NCBI RefSeq assembly: GCF_002733955.1
Contig: NZ_NVXQ01000033.1
Coordinates: 1 to 50,095, forward strand
Direction: 5' to 3'
DNA: 50,095 nt
From: Hoeflea sp.
GTDB taxonomy: Bacteria; Pseudomonadota; Alphaproteobacteria; Rhizobiales; Rhizobiaceae
Numbering within the stretch: the stretch's first letter is position 1; every line of letters begins with the position of its first letter. Positions 1-8,576 of this stretch are shown here, in pieces. A program made the position numbers and the translations under genes. The notes beneath the pieces are model-generated. The model was given only the letters and a program-made list of their open reading frames with translations. It made no database searches and was not told where the DNA came from.

Positions 1-97
1 AGCCGAAGCCGAACAACGCTACTACGCCATGCTGGACGAAGCAGCCATGGCCGCATAACTTAAACCAAACGGTCTCCGGTAAATCCGGGGCGGTTCA
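1..97 (+). mobile_element. Right end of an IS3-family insertion sequence (partial)
   Basis: The window opens inside an insertion sequence. The last 17 or so codons of its transposase end with a stop at 56-58, and the element ends at about 97 with the terminal sequence GGGGCGGTTCA. IS3-family elements end in TCA on this side. The short run between stop and end (59-97) resembles the tail seen in many rhizobial IS3 elements. The left end and target duplication lie outside the window, so group and completeness cannot be judged. The element abuts a decayed transposase on the other strand, which it appears to have interrupted. Confidence 0.65.
2..58 (+). CDS. IS3-family transposase OrfB, C-terminal fragment at window edge
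   Basis: Only the last 18 residues are visible (frame beginning at base 2, stop TAA at 56-58), ending YYAMLDEAAMAA. The integrase-type catalytic DDE core would lie to the left of the window. The assignment rests on the resemblance of this tail, and of the 39 bases after the stop, to the 3' ends of IS3-family elements in rhizobia. The gene would transpose its own element by the copy-out, paste-in route known for the family. Too little is visible to say whether it is intact. Confidence 0.55.
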   Translation, partial: AEAEQRYYAMLDEAAMAA

Positions 98-295
98 AAG
101 CAACCCTGCGGTAGCCATATCGCCTGTACTAGCGTGTCAGATCGGTCATGTCGGCCACTAGACGTTCTTCGTCAGCACGGCCTTGCGGCAAACGTCTCTG
201 CGAGGATCGGTGCTGGCCAAGAATGCGACAAACACGTCGCTCTGAAACCCTCATGTTGTTGCGAACGAGGTCCATGAAAGCACGCCGACGCGAGG
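98..295 (-). pseudogene. Decayed IS3-family orfB (N-terminal fragment with in-frame stop)
   Basis: Read on the minus strand, this encodes the start of an IS3-family OrfB: a Met at 275, then the motif VSERRVCRILGQHRSSQRR typical of the helix-turn-helix and N-terminal part of these transposases. An amber codon at 131-129 stands where the family usually has Gln, and the frame resumes directly after it with YRRYGYRRVA, again family-like. The match ends at about 98, exactly where the other IS begins. The upstream OrfA and the whole catalytic part are missing. It is a dead relic, first broken by mutation and cut by the neighbouring IS insertion. Confidence 0.7.
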
Positions 296-312
296 GGCGC
301 GGGGGGTATTGA

Positions 313-486
313 GCGGCGATTTTGTTGGAAATTTCGGTGGCTACATTCCCAATGCATCCGGGCGTGCAGGTGACCGGCGATGCCGACCGCGAGGCCCTGA
401 CCGGGTTGTTGACCTCGCTCGGCGCGGCGCTTGGCGGCGTGATCGCCATCATCGGCCGCATCCAGGCGAAGGACCGGATCGGTTGA
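313..486 (+). pseudogene. Phage holin-like gene, C-terminal remnant
   Basis: The open frame runs from just after a stop at 310-312 to TGA at 484-486. It encodes a segment with one hydrophobic helix (LTSLGAALGGVIAIIGRI) followed by a short basic tail ending KDRIG. This resembles the C-terminal half of the small holin-type membrane proteins of alphaproteobacterial prophages, which normally begin with a WY-rich first helix that is absent here. Possible starts are TTG 322 or ATG 352, giving a 54- or 44-residue product, but with the first helix missing it is probably a truncated relic. Short length makes the family assignment tentative. Confidence 0.4.
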
Positions 487-595
487 AGCCGCATGGTGGA
501 GATCGGGATCATCCCGGTTTCCATTCATTTGCGGTTCAGACAGGATCTTGTATCACTGGCTCCAAGATGAAATACGAACCGCTTCAGGGCAGATC

Positions 596-883
596 ATGAT
601 CATGAACTTTCTCACCATTGGCTTAGTCGCAGCGCAGGCAGCAACCATGACACCGGTTGCCACCGTGTCGCAGGATTTGCGCGCGCCCGACGGCACGGCC
701 ATCGTCCAGGTGGCGGCCGATTGTTCGGGGGCTGCAAACCGGGTCGTCGGTCAGACCGGCGGACAGTTGCTGTCGGCTTCCGCCAAGTCCAGCGGCGGCC
801 AGACCGTCTGCGTGATCACCGTGCTGGTGCCGGGCAATGGCAATGAGCGTCCGAAAAAGGTCACCGTCTCGGTGCCGCAGTAA
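596..883 (+). CDS. Small secreted protein upstream of feuPQ (candidate FeuN)
   Basis: A 95-residue protein with an N-terminal hydrophobic export signal (about residues 1-17, ending near AQAAT) and a beta-rich mature part of about 75 residues with two cysteines (in ADCSG and TVCVI) that could form a disulfide in the periplasm. ATG 596 is preferred because AGGG lies 6 bases upstream; ATG 602 is an alternative. No domain is recognised by eye. It lies 140 bp upstream of the FeuP-like regulator on the same strand. In Sinorhizobium meliloti the gene directly upstream of feuP is feuN, a small periplasmic protein that restrains the FeuQ kinase; size, export signal and position fit, but sequence similarity was not tested. 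Functional assignment is inference. Confidence 0.7.
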   Translation: MIMNFLTIGLVAAQAATMTPVATVSQDLRAPDGTAIVQVAADCSGAANRVVGQTGGQLLSASAKSSGGQTVCVITVLVPGNGNERPKKVTVSVPQ

Positions 884-1024
884 GCGTATCACCAATGGAC
901 TTTGGCGGGGCGCGGGGCTCCGTCACCCCGAACTGTGCGGATCGCGCGAGTCGGTGCATGGTAGGGGGCAGCGTCGACCACCTTGTGTGATAGGCGATGC
1001 GGCGAAACAGCGGGAGCAAACCAA

Positions 1025-1711
1025 GTGCGTATTTTGATTGTTGAGGACGACAAGGATCTCAATCGCCAACTGGCCGAAGCCCTCATCGAGCAGGGCTATG
1101 TGGTCGACCGCGCCCATGACGGCGAGGAAGGCCATTTCCTTGGCGACACCGAGCCCTATGACGCTGTCATTCTCGACATCGGCCTGCCGGAAATGGATGG
1201 TGTCACGGTGCTCGAAAAATGGCGCGCCGACAACCGTATCATGCCGGTGCTGATCCTGACCGCCCGTGATCGCTGGAGCGACAAGGTGGCAGGAATCGAC
1301 GCCGGCGCCGATGACTACGTCACCAAACCGTTCCATGTCGAGGAAGTTCTGGCGCGCATTCGTGCTCTCATCCGCCGCGCCTCCGGCCACGCATCGTCTG
1401 AGATTTCCTGCGGACCGGTGCGTCTCGATACCAAGGCATCCAAGGCAAGCGTCGACGGAACCACGTTGAAACTGACCAGCCACGAGTTCCGGCTGCTATC
1501 CTATCTCATGCATCACATGGGCGAGGTGGTCTCGCGCACGGAACTGGTCGAGCACATGTATGACCAGGATTTCGACCGCGATTCCAACACCATCGAGGTC
1601 TTTGTCGGCCGCTTGCGCAAGAAGATCGGCGTTGACTTGATCGAGACCGTGCGCGGCCTTGGCTACCGGATGGTTGCGCCGGACGCCGAAAACAGCGGCA
1701 AATCCGGATGA
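1025..1711 (+). CDS. feuP: OmpR/PhoP-type response regulator, FeuP-like
   Basis: A 228-residue two-component response regulator. The receiver domain (about 1-115) carries the acidic pair in IVEDDKD, the phospho-acceptor Asp51 in VILDIGLPEMDG, and the conserved Lys in YVTKPF. The C-terminal winged helix (about 130-220) has LTSHEFRLLSYL and the wing signature LRKKIGVDLIETVRGLGYR. GTG 1025 is chosen because the receiver starts immediately (VRILIVEDD); an in-frame upstream extension to 983 adds residues that do not belong to the domain. The stop overlaps the start of the sensor kinase by 4 bases (ATGA), so the two are translationally coupled. Closest known relatives are rhizobial FeuP regulators, linked to iron uptake in Rhizobium leguminosarum and to cyclic glucan export and osmoadaptation in S. 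meliloti. Confidence 0.93.
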   Translation: MRILIVEDDKDLNRQLAEALIEQGYVVDRAHDGEEGHFLGDTEPYDAVILDIGLPEMDGVTVLEKWRADNRIMPVLILTARDRWSDKVAGIDAGADDYVTKPFHVEEVLARIRALIRRASGHASSEISCGPVRLDTKASKASVDGTTLKLTSHEFRLLSYLMHHMGEVVSRTELVEHMYDQDFDRDSNTIEVFVGRLRKKIGVDLIETVRGLGYRMVAPDAENSGKSG

Positions 1712-3090
1712 AGGGTGGTTCGCTCACCGCGCGCGTCCTGCTGTTTGCATCTGTCTGGGCAGTGATTGCCCTGGTCGCGATCGCCATCGTGATCTCGCAA
1801 CTCTATCGTGCCGGCAGCGAACGCGCCTTTGGCGACCTGCTGCGCGCCCACCTCAACAGCGTTATCAATGCGGTAACGATCAGCGAGGATGGCCGGCTTT
1901 CCGGTAACCCGCAGCTGGGCGACCTGGTCTTTGATCAGCCGGGCAGCGGCTGGATCTGGCTGGTCGAGCCTCTGGGGGAGCTCGACAGTCCGCGCCTGGC
2001 GTCGATTTCGATCGATGGGGCCACATTGGCTTCGCCGCCGGTTGAAGATCTGCCCTTCAATGAACGCTACCAGCGCAGCTATTCCGCCACCGACAGCGAA
2101 GGCAACCAGCTCGAAGTCATCGAGACCGAGGTGGAGCTGGACAACCAGGGCCATGCGGCGCGGTTCCGGGTCGCAGGCAACCGGGAAGTGCTGGAGGCCG
2201 AAATCGCCGCATTCTCGACCAATCTCTATCTGGTTCTTGCGCTGTTCGGCATCGGCAGCCTGATGGTCAACGCGGTTGCGATTCTGTACGGCCTTCGACC
2301 GCTTGACCATGCAAGACAGGCTCTTGGGCGCATTCGGGCTGGCGAGGCGCAGCGGCTGGATGGAAGTTTTCCCCGCGAGATTGCGCCGCTTGTCGGCGAG
2401 GTGAATGCCTTGATCGAGGCCAATCACCGGGTGGTGGACCGGGCGCGGATGCAGGTGGGAAACCTCGCCCATTCGCTCAAGACACCGATTGCGGTTCTGA
2501 TCAATGAATCCCGCGACATGACCCCGGCGCATCAGACGCTGGTGCGGGCGCAGGCCGAGACCATGCAGGCTCAGGTCCAGACCTATCTCGATCGGGCCCG
2601 CATTGCCGCCCAGCGCGGCAGCGTGCTTGCGCGCACCGAGGCCGCACCGGTGATCGAGCGGCTGGTCCGGGTGATGGCCAAGCTCAACCGAGATCTTGAT
2701 TTTGCCACCGACATCGAACCGCGCGATGCGGTGCTGGCCATGGAGAGCCAGGATCTCGAGGAAGCACTCGGCAATCTGGTTGAGAATGCGGCCAAGTTTG
2801 CCCGCCAGAGCATCACCATCAGGCTGCGGCCGGTCCCTGCGGCCGGGGACCAAAGGCCGATGTTCCGCATCGACATAGAAGATGACGGTCCTGGCCTGGA
2901 CGAGGCCGGAATGCGGGAGGCTGTAAAACGCGGACGACGGCTTGACGAGACCAAGCCCGGCACCGGCCTTGGTCTCTCGATCGTCGGAGAAATCGCATCG
3001 GAATACAACGGCGCCTTTGCTTTGGCGAAAGCTGGAACCGGCGGGCTGTCGGCGCGTTTGACCCTGCCGGCGCTGATCACGGAGGCTTGA
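1708..3090 (+). CDS. feuQ: Membrane sensor histidine kinase, FeuQ-like
   Basis: A 460-residue inner-membrane sensor kinase. It has a first membrane segment at about residues 9-30, a periplasmic sensing domain of about 140 residues, a second membrane segment at about 172-195, a HAMP-type linker, the phospho-acceptor His255 in GNLAHSLKTP, the N box ENAAKFAR, and ATP-lid motifs DDGPGL and GTGLGLSI. The ATG overlaps the feuP stop by 4 bases, so kinase and regulator are made together; the kinase would phosphorylate Asp51 of that regulator. If the small exported protein at 596-883 is FeuN, its periplasmic domain would be the partner. The signal sensed is not evident from the sequence. Confidence 0.92.
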   Translation: MKGGSLTARVLLFASVWAVIALVAIAIVISQLYRAGSERAFGDLLRAHLNSVINAVTISEDGRLSGNPQLGDLVFDQPGSGWIWLVEPLGELDSPRLASISIDGATLASPPVEDLPFNERYQRSYSATDSEGNQLEVIETEVELDNQGHAARFRVAGNREVLEAEIAAFSTNLYLVLALFGIGSLMVNAVAILYGLRPLDHARQALGRIRAGEAQRLDGSFPREIAPLVGEVNALIEANHRVVDRARMQVGNLAHSLKTPIAVLINESRDMTPAHQTLVRAQAETMQAQVQTYLDRARIAAQRGSVLARTEAAPVIERLVRVMAKLNRDLDFATDIEPRDAVLAMESQDLEEALGNLVENAAKFARQSITIRLRPVPAAGDQRPMFRIDIEDDGPGLDEAGMREAVKRGRRLDETKPGTGLGLSIVGEIASEYNGAFALAKAGTGGLSARLTLPALITEA

Positions 3091-3238
3091 TCCGAAGTGG
3101 TTCGGTTCCAGCTTTCAATTCCGCTAGGCTTCAGCAGTAGACCGGCGTTGCGTCACAATGCCGCCACAGCAACAAGGCAAGAACTGGGTCTGCGGCGATG
3201 AAGATTGCGCCCGCACTATACATGAGGACAACGGCAGA

Positions 3239-3688
3239 ATGGCATACGCACTCTCGAGCTTGGTGAAATACGGCATCATAGCCGGCCTCTCCATAATCGT
3301 CGCCGGCTGCACCAGCGCCGGCACGGTGCGACCGTTGTCTTTCGCGCCGGTTTCGGCACCGAAACTTGCCGGGACCGATACCATCCTGGCGTCACTCAAT
3401 GGCGGGATTCTGCCGCAGAATGCGTCCAGCGCACTCTCCGGGCCGGACCGGTTGCGGGCGCTGGAAGCCGAATACCAGGCGCTCGAAAAGGCACCGCTGG
3501 GGCAGGTTGTCGCCTGGAAAAGCCAGAGCGGCGGGACCGCCGGTGAAGTCTCGGCCGGAACTCCCTATCAGGTTGGCCAGCAGAATTGCCGTCAATACAC
3601 CCACACCGCCACCATTCGCGGTACGCCGGTGAAAGGCCAGGGCGCTGCCTGCCGCAATGAAGACGGCAGCTGGACCCCGCTGAGCTGA
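3239..3688 (+). CDS. Surface lipoprotein, RT0821/Lpp0805-like
   Basis: A 149-residue predicted lipoprotein. ATG 3239 gives a 22-residue signal peptide ending in the lipobox IVAGC, so Cys23 would be lipidated after cleavage. The C-terminal part ends with a pattern of the RT0821/Lpp0805 surface-protein family: CRQYTHTATIRG, then ACRNEDGSW. An upstream in-frame ATG at 3158 would put 27 polar residues before the signal peptide and is less likely. It probably sits in the outer membrane. It stands alone between feuQ and the ccm operon, on the same strand with gaps of about 150 and 270 bp. Its precise role is unknown. Confidence 0.8.
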   Translation: MAYALSSLVKYGIIAGLSIIVAGCTSAGTVRPLSFAPVSAPKLAGTDTILASLNGGILPQNASSALSGPDRLRALEAEYQALEKAPLGQVVAWKSQSGGTAGEVSAGTPYQVGQQNCRQYTHTATIRGTPVKGQGAACRNEDGSWTPLS

Positions 3689-3955
3689 AGCCGGCATGTG
3701 CCGGATTGATCTGAATCACGGCGATCTGTTGCATCGTTGCTAAGCTTCAGCCGAAGCCATCCCTCCAGGCGATTTGAATTCTCCGCTCTGATCAGGCGAG
3801 CTTGGCTGCAAGCCGCATGCTGCATGGCCGGTTTTGAGAGCCTGGATCAAGCGATGGCCCTGGTCAGGCTGCGTCATACGCGACCAATCGCCCCAATCGG
3901 GCTTTCGCAGCCGAATGCAGTTGGAAAACAGACAATGCTCGGATATTGAAGCGAC

Positions 3956-5566
3956 ATGTTGTTTTGGGTAATCGCCGCCGTCATGACTGCCGTTGCGACC
4001 CTGGCCCTGCTGAGGCCGGTGGTGCGCACTTGTTCCGAGGTGCCGGAAGCGCCGGAACTGCATGATATCGAAGTCTATCGCGATCAGCTGAGCGAGGTCG
4101 ACCGTGACGTGGCCGAGGGGCTGGTGGATCCGGTTCAGGCCGAAGTTGCCAAGACGGAAATCTCCCGCCGCCTGCTTGGAGCCGCGCGCAAGAGCGAGGC
4201 GGCAAATCCGGAAGGCCGGGTGGCCTCCAATCGCGGACTGCACCGTGCGGCTGTCGTCCTGATGGCTCTTTTCATGCCGATTGCCGCACTGACAGCCTAT
4301 CTCGAGCTTGGCAGGCCCGGCATGCCGCAGCTGCCGCTCTCGGCACGGCTGCAGGCGGATCCGCAAGCCGGTGACGTCGCCATGCTGATCTCCAAAGCAG
4401 AGCAGCATCTGGCCGAAAATCCGGAAGATGGCCGCGGATGGGACGTGCTTGGCCCGATCTATTTACGCACCGGCCGCTACGAAGACTCCGCGACCGCCTT
4501 CAGAAAGGCGATCTCGATCCTGGGGCCGTCTCCGGCGCGGCTCTCCAGTCTCGGCGAGGCCCTGTTTTCCGCGTCGGGAGGCATCGTCACCGAAGAAGCG
4601 AACCTCGCTTTCCAGACAGCGCGGGAACTCGATTCCACCGATCCCAAGCCGCAATTCTTTCTGGCCGTGGCATTGGCGCAGTCGGGCAAAACGAGTGAAG
4701 CCCGCGCGGCCTTCAGCGGCATGCTCGAAACGGCACCCGACGGAGCGCCATGGATCCCGGCGGTTCAGCGCCAGCTCGCGGCCCTGCAGCCGGAATCTGG
4801 CGCCGGGCCATTGTCTGGCGCCGGCGCGCCGGCCCCGGGCAATCCGACCGCCGCTGATATCGCCGCGGCACAGAACATGAGCCCAGAGGACCGGCAGGCA
4901 ATGGTCGCCTCGATGATCGAGAGCCTCGAAGCCAAGCTGGTCGACAATCCGGACAATATAGCCGGATGGCTGCGGCTGGTCCGCTCACACGTCGTGACCG
5001 GAGATCGTGACAAGGCGCAGGCGGCGCTGGACCGCGCCTTTGCGGTTTTCGCCACCGCGAGCTCCGAGCGCCAGCAACTCAGTACGCTGGCCAGGGAGTT
5101 CGGCCTGAGCGAGACTTCCACCCTTGGTGGCGTTCCGGTGGCGCCTGCTGTTCCTGCCGCCGGCCCCGACACCTCGGGGGCCGTTAAAACCCCATTCATT
5201 CTGCCGCCGGCCGATGCGAATTCTTCGGCCTTGCGAGCTCCGGAACCCACCAGGGCAGCACCTGCCACCCTGGCCGGACCGACACAGGCACAGGTCACAG
5301 CTGCCGCCGAAATGCCGGTCGAAGACCGGGTGGCAATGATTCGCTCGATGATTGAATCGCTGGATGCCAAACTCGTGCAGAGCCCGGACGATCTGGACGG
5401 ATGGCTGCAGCTGGTGCGCTCCTATTCGGTCATGGGGGATCGAAGCGCGGCAGAAACCGCGCTTGAGCGCTCGGCAGCAGCATTTCCCGCCGACAGCGAG
5501 GGCGGACGCGCCCTGGCGCGGCTGGCGTCGGAACTCGGCCTTGAGCCATCTCTGGAGGGGCAATGA
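3956..5566 (+). CDS. ccmI: Cytochrome c maturation apocytochrome chaperone CcmI (CycH), with duplicated C-terminal unit
   Basis: CcmI holds apocytochrome c in the periplasm and presents it to the CcmF/H heme ligation complex. At 536 residues it is clearly longer than the roughly 370-390 usual in rhizobia. It begins with a membrane helix ([19 protein letters not shown]), a cytoplasmic loop with [18 protein letters not shown], a second helix near 90-110, then TPR repeats at about 140-265. The excess is due to a repeated unit of about 60 residues: [20 protein letters not shown] from residue 308 and [20 protein letters not shown] from residue 453, each running into GWL(R/Q)LVRS and separated by a proline/alanine-rich linker. 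It is first of the ccm operon; ccmE overlaps by 4 bases. Confidence 0.93.
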   Translation: MLFWVIAAVMTAVATLALLRPVVRTCSEVPEAPELHDIEVYRDQLSEVDRDVAEGLVDPVQAEVAKTEISRRLLGAARKSEAANPEGRVASNRGLHRAAVVLMALFMPIAALTAYLELGRPGMPQLPLSARLQADPQAGDVAMLISKAEQHLAENPEDGRGWDVLGPIYLRTGRYEDSATAFRKAISILGPSPARLSSLGEALFSASGGIVTEEANLAFQTARELDSTDPKPQFFLAVALAQSGKTSEARAAFSGMLETAPDGAPWIPAVQRQLAALQPESGAGPLSGAGAPAPGNPTAADIAAAQNMSPEDRQAMVASMIESLEAKLVDNPDNIAGWLRLVRSHVVTGDRDKAQAALDRAFAVFATASSERQQLSTLAREFGLSETSTLGGVPVAPAVPAAGPDTSGAVKTPFILPPADANSSALRAPEPTRAAPATLAGPTQAQVTAAAEMPVEDRVAMIRSMIESLDAKLVQSPDDLDGWLQLVRSYSVMGDRSAAETALERSAAAFPADSEGGRALARLASELGLEPSLEGQ

Positions 5567-6027
5567 ACCGCAAGCAAAAACGATTGTCGATCATCGCGGC
5601 CGGTGCGGTCTTTCTGGCGGCCGCAGCGGCGCTGGTAACTTCGGCCCTGCGCGAGCAGATCGTGTTCTTCAATTCGCCCACCGACGTGCTGGCGCAGCAA
5701 CTGGCGCCGGGCACCCGTGTGCGGCTTGGCGGGCTCGTCGAGGAAGGCTCGGTTGAGCGCGGTGAAAATTCGGCCGTGACATTCCAGGTGACCGACACCA
5801 ATGCTTCGGTCAAGGTGCGCTATGTCGGCATCCTGCCCGACCTGTTCCGTGAAGGGCAGGGGGTGGTCACCGAAGGTATATTTTCGCCCGAGGAAGGCAC
5901 TTTTCTGGCTGATTCCGTTCTCGCCAAGCATGACGAGAACTACATGCCCAAGGAAGTCGCAGATTCGCTGAAGGCGCAAGGGGTCTGGCAGGAAGGTGAT
6001 CCGACCCCCGGGGTCGAAACGCAATAA
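5563..6027 (+). CDS. ccmE: Periplasmic heme chaperone CcmE (CycJ)
   Basis: A 154-residue heme chaperone that takes heme from the CcmABCD export step and hands it to CcmF/H. An N-terminal membrane anchor (about 8-28) is followed by the OB-fold beta domain and the heme-binding motif HDENYMP, with His123 for the covalent bond to heme and Tyr127 as axial ligand. The length is normal for the family. The start overlaps the ccmI stop (ATGA) and ccmF follows after 45 bp, so this is the second gene of a four-gene operon. ccmABCD are not in this window. Confidence 0.97.
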   Translation: MNRKQKRLSIIAAGAVFLAAAAALVTSALREQIVFFNSPTDVLAQQLAPGTRVRLGGLVEEGSVERGENSAVTFQVTDTNASVKVRYVGILPDLFREGQGVVTEGIFSPEEGTFLADSVLAKHDENYMPKEVADSLKAQGVWQEGDPTPGVETQ

Positions 6028-6072
6028 GCTTGACGATGAACCATGCCGCCCGGCATGTGGGGAGAGGACGCC

Positions 6073-8058
6073 ATGATCACTGAAATCGGCCACTTTGCAC
6101 TGATCCTCGCGTTGGCGACGGCGATTGTGCAATCGGTTGTTCCGCTGATCGGTGCGCGCCGCCGCGATGCGGGCCTGATGGCGGTGGGACCGATGGCGGC
6201 AGTCACCTCGCTGATGCTGATTGCGATTTCATTCGCGGCTTTGACCAACGCCTATGTGACATCCGATTTCTCGGTCCAGAACGTGGTCGAGAACTCGCAT
6301 TCGCTCAAGCCGATGATCTACAAGATCACCGGCGTCTGGGGCAATCACGAGGGCTCAATGCTGCTTTGGGTGCTGATCCTGGCGCTGTTTTCGGGCCTGG
6401 TGGCGCTGTTCGGGCGCAATCTGCCCGACACGTTGAAAGCCAATGTGCTGTCGGTGCAGGCCTGGATCACGGTGGCATTCCTGCTGTTCGTGCTGCTGAC
6501 TTCGAACCCGTTTCTGCGGCTTGATCCGGCGCCTGCGGAAGGCAATGACCTCAACCCGATCCTGCAGGACATCGGGCTGGCGATCCATCCGCCGCTGCTC
6601 TATCTCGGCTATGTCGGGTTCTCGATTTCCTTCTCCTTTGCCATCGCCGCCCTGATCGAAGGCCGCATTGATGCGGCCTGGGCCCGCTGGGTCCGGCCCT
6701 GGACCCTGACCGCCTGGATCTTTCTCACCGCCGGTATCTCGATGGGCAGCTACTGGGCCTATTACGAACTCGGCTGGGGTGGCTGGTGGTTCTGGGATCC
6801 GGTCGAAAACGCCTCCTTCATGCCCTGGCTGGTCGGCACCGCGCTGCTGCATTCCGCACTGGTGATGGAAAAGCGGGAGGCCTTGAAGATCTGGACAGTG
6901 CTGCTGGCTATCCTGACCTTCTCGTTTTCGCTTCTGGGCACCTTCCTGGTGCGATCGGGCGTGCTGACATCGGTGCATGCCTTTGCCACCGATCCGACAC
7001 GCGGCGTGTTTATCCTGGGTATCCTGGTGATCTTCATCGGCGGTGCGCTGGCCCTGTTCGGCTTCCGCGCCGGGACCCTGAAGGCGGGCGGCATGTTCGC
7101 ACCGATCTCGCGCGAGGGTTCGCTGGTTCTCAACAACCTGTTCCTGACCACCGCCGCAGCCACCGTGCTGGTTGGCACGCTTTATCCGCTGCTGCTGGAA
7201 GCCGTTACAGGCACCAAGATCTCCGTCGGCCCGCCGTTCTTCAATCTCACATTCGGGCCGCTGATGATCCCGCTGCTCTTGGCAGTTCCCTTCGGGCCGT
7301 TGTTGGCCTGGAAGCGGGGCGATCTCGCCGGTGCTGCACAACGGCTCTACTTTGCCGCCGGCATTGCCATGTTGGTCGGGCTTGGAGTTGTCTTCATCGA
7401 AACCGGCGCGCCGGTTATGGCAGGGCTCGGCATCGCGCTGGGCGTCTTCCTGATCCTTGGCGCCTTGACCGATCTGGCGCTGCGTGCCGGCATCGGCCGG
7501 GTGGGCGCAAGGGTCGCCTGGGGCCGGCTGACCGGCCTGCCGCGCTCGGCCTTCGGATCGGCGCTCGGTCATATGGGATTGGGCGTCACGGTTATCGGCG
7601 TTGTCGCCGCAAGTGTGTTCTCGACCGAAACCGTGATCGCCATGAAACCCGGCGATACCGTGACGGCCGGCGGTTATGAGCTGCGCTTCAAGGGCATCCG
7701 CGATTACAATGGTCCGAACTACACCGCCCAGTCCGGTGAGTTCACCGTCTCGCGCGGTGGCGTTGATGTGGCGCAGGTCGCCTCGTCGAAACGGTTCTAC
7801 CAGGCCCGCGGAATGCCGACCACCGAGGCTGGCATCCTGACCTTCGGCGCCAGCCAGCTTTACGTCGCACTCGGCGACCCCGAGGCCAATGGCGGGCTGG
7901 TGGTGCGGATCTGGTGGAAGTCCTGGGTCACCTTTATCTGGTACGGCACGGTCGTCATGGTGCTTGGCGGCGTGATGTCGCTCTCCGACCGCCGTTTGCG
8001 CATTGGCGCGCCCAACCGGGCCCGTGTGAAGAAGAAGACTGCGGAGGCTTCGGCGTGA
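6073..8058 (+). CDS. ccmF: Heme lyase subunit CcmF (CycK)
   Basis: A 661-residue polytopic inner-membrane protein of the heme lyase complex that attaches heme to the CXXCH cysteines of apocytochrome c. The tryptophan-rich WWD signature [15 protein letters not shown] is present near residues 237-251, in a protein with many membrane helices, as expected for the family. ATG 6073 is chosen over an in-frame ATG at 6043 because GGAGAGG lies just upstream and the protein then starts in the first membrane helix ([12 protein letters not shown]). The stop TGA shares a base with the ccmH start (TGATG), so translation is coupled. Confidence 0.96.
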   Translation: MITEIGHFALILALATAIVQSVVPLIGARRRDAGLMAVGPMAAVTSLMLIAISFAALTNAYVTSDFSVQNVVENSHSLKPMIYKITGVWGNHEGSMLLWVLILALFSGLVALFGRNLPDTLKANVLSVQAWITVAFLLFVLLTSNPFLRLDPAPAEGNDLNPILQDIGLAIHPPLLYLGYVGFSISFSFAIAALIEGRIDAAWARWVRPWTLTAWIFLTAGISMGSYWAYYELGWGGWWFWDPVENASFMPWLVGTALLHSALVMEKREALKIWTVLLAILTFSFSLLGTFLVRSGVLTSVHAFATDPTRGVFILGILVIFIGGALALFGFRAGTLKAGGMFAPISREGSLVLNNLFLTTAAATVLVGTLYPLLLEAVTGTKISVGPPFFNLTFGPLMIPLLLAVPFGPLLAWKRGDLAGAAQRLYFAAGIAMLVGLGVVFIETGAPVMAGLGIALGVFLILGALTDLALRAGIGRVGARVAWGRLTGLPRSAFGSALGHMGLGVTVIGVVAASVFSTETVIAMKPGDTVTAGGYELRFKGIRDYNGPNYTAQSGEFTVSRGGVDVAQVASSKRFYQARGMPTTEAGILTFGASQLYVALGDPEANGGLVVRIWWKSWVTFIWYGTVVMVLGGVMSLSDRRLRIGAPNRARVKKKTAEASA

Positions 8059-8543
8059 TGCTGTTTCGTCAAGCGCTGGCTTCCGTATTGCTTCTCATTG
8101 CCTTGATCGGGCCGGCCGCAGCGGTCAATCCCGATGAGGTGCTGGATGATCCGGCGCTGGAAGCGCGGGCGCGGGCCCTGTCGCTCGAATTCAGGTGCCT
8201 GGTCTGCCAGAACCAGTCGATCGACGATTCCAACGCCGAACTTGCCCGCGATTTGCGGCTTCTGGTGCGCGAGCGACTGGTGGCCGGCGACAGCGATCAG
8301 GACGTGATCGAGTATGTGGTCTCGCGCTATGGCGAATTCGTTCTGCTCAAGCCGCGTTTCACCGTGCAGACGCTGCTGTTGTGGGGCGCTCCAATTGCCA
8401 TTTTTCTTATCGGTGCCGGGGTAATGCTGGTCTACAGCCGCGGCCGTGGCAGGACGGTGGCCGCGGCTGCCGGTGGCGAACTCAGTGACGCCGAACAAGC
8501 CGAACTCGCGAAACTGTTGCAGGACCGTGATCGCCAAACCTGA
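8058..8543 (+). CDS. ccmH: Cytochrome c maturation thiol oxidoreductase CcmH (CycL)
   Basis: A 161-residue membrane-anchored periplasmic protein that reduces the heme-binding cysteines of apocytochrome c before ligation. It has a signal peptide (about 1-22), the redox motif [10 protein letters not shown] with Cys47 and Cys50, and a C-terminal membrane helix at about 105-125. This is the short rhizobial CcmH without the TPR domain; that role is carried by the separate CcmI upstream. It is the last gene of ccmIEFH, overlapping ccmF by one base. The next gene starts 33 bp downstream and may be co-transcribed. Confidence 0.96.
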   Translation: MLFRQALASVLLLIALIGPAAAVNPDEVLDDPALEARARALSLEFRCLVCQNQSIDDSNAELARDLRLLVRERLVAGDSDQDVIEYVVSRYGEFVLLKPRFTVQTLLLWGAPIAIFLIGAGVMLVYSRGRGRTVAAAAGGELSDAEQAELAKLLQDRDRQT

Positions 8544-8576
8544 TAGAAGGTCCCGATGATCCGAAAGGGGCTTGGC

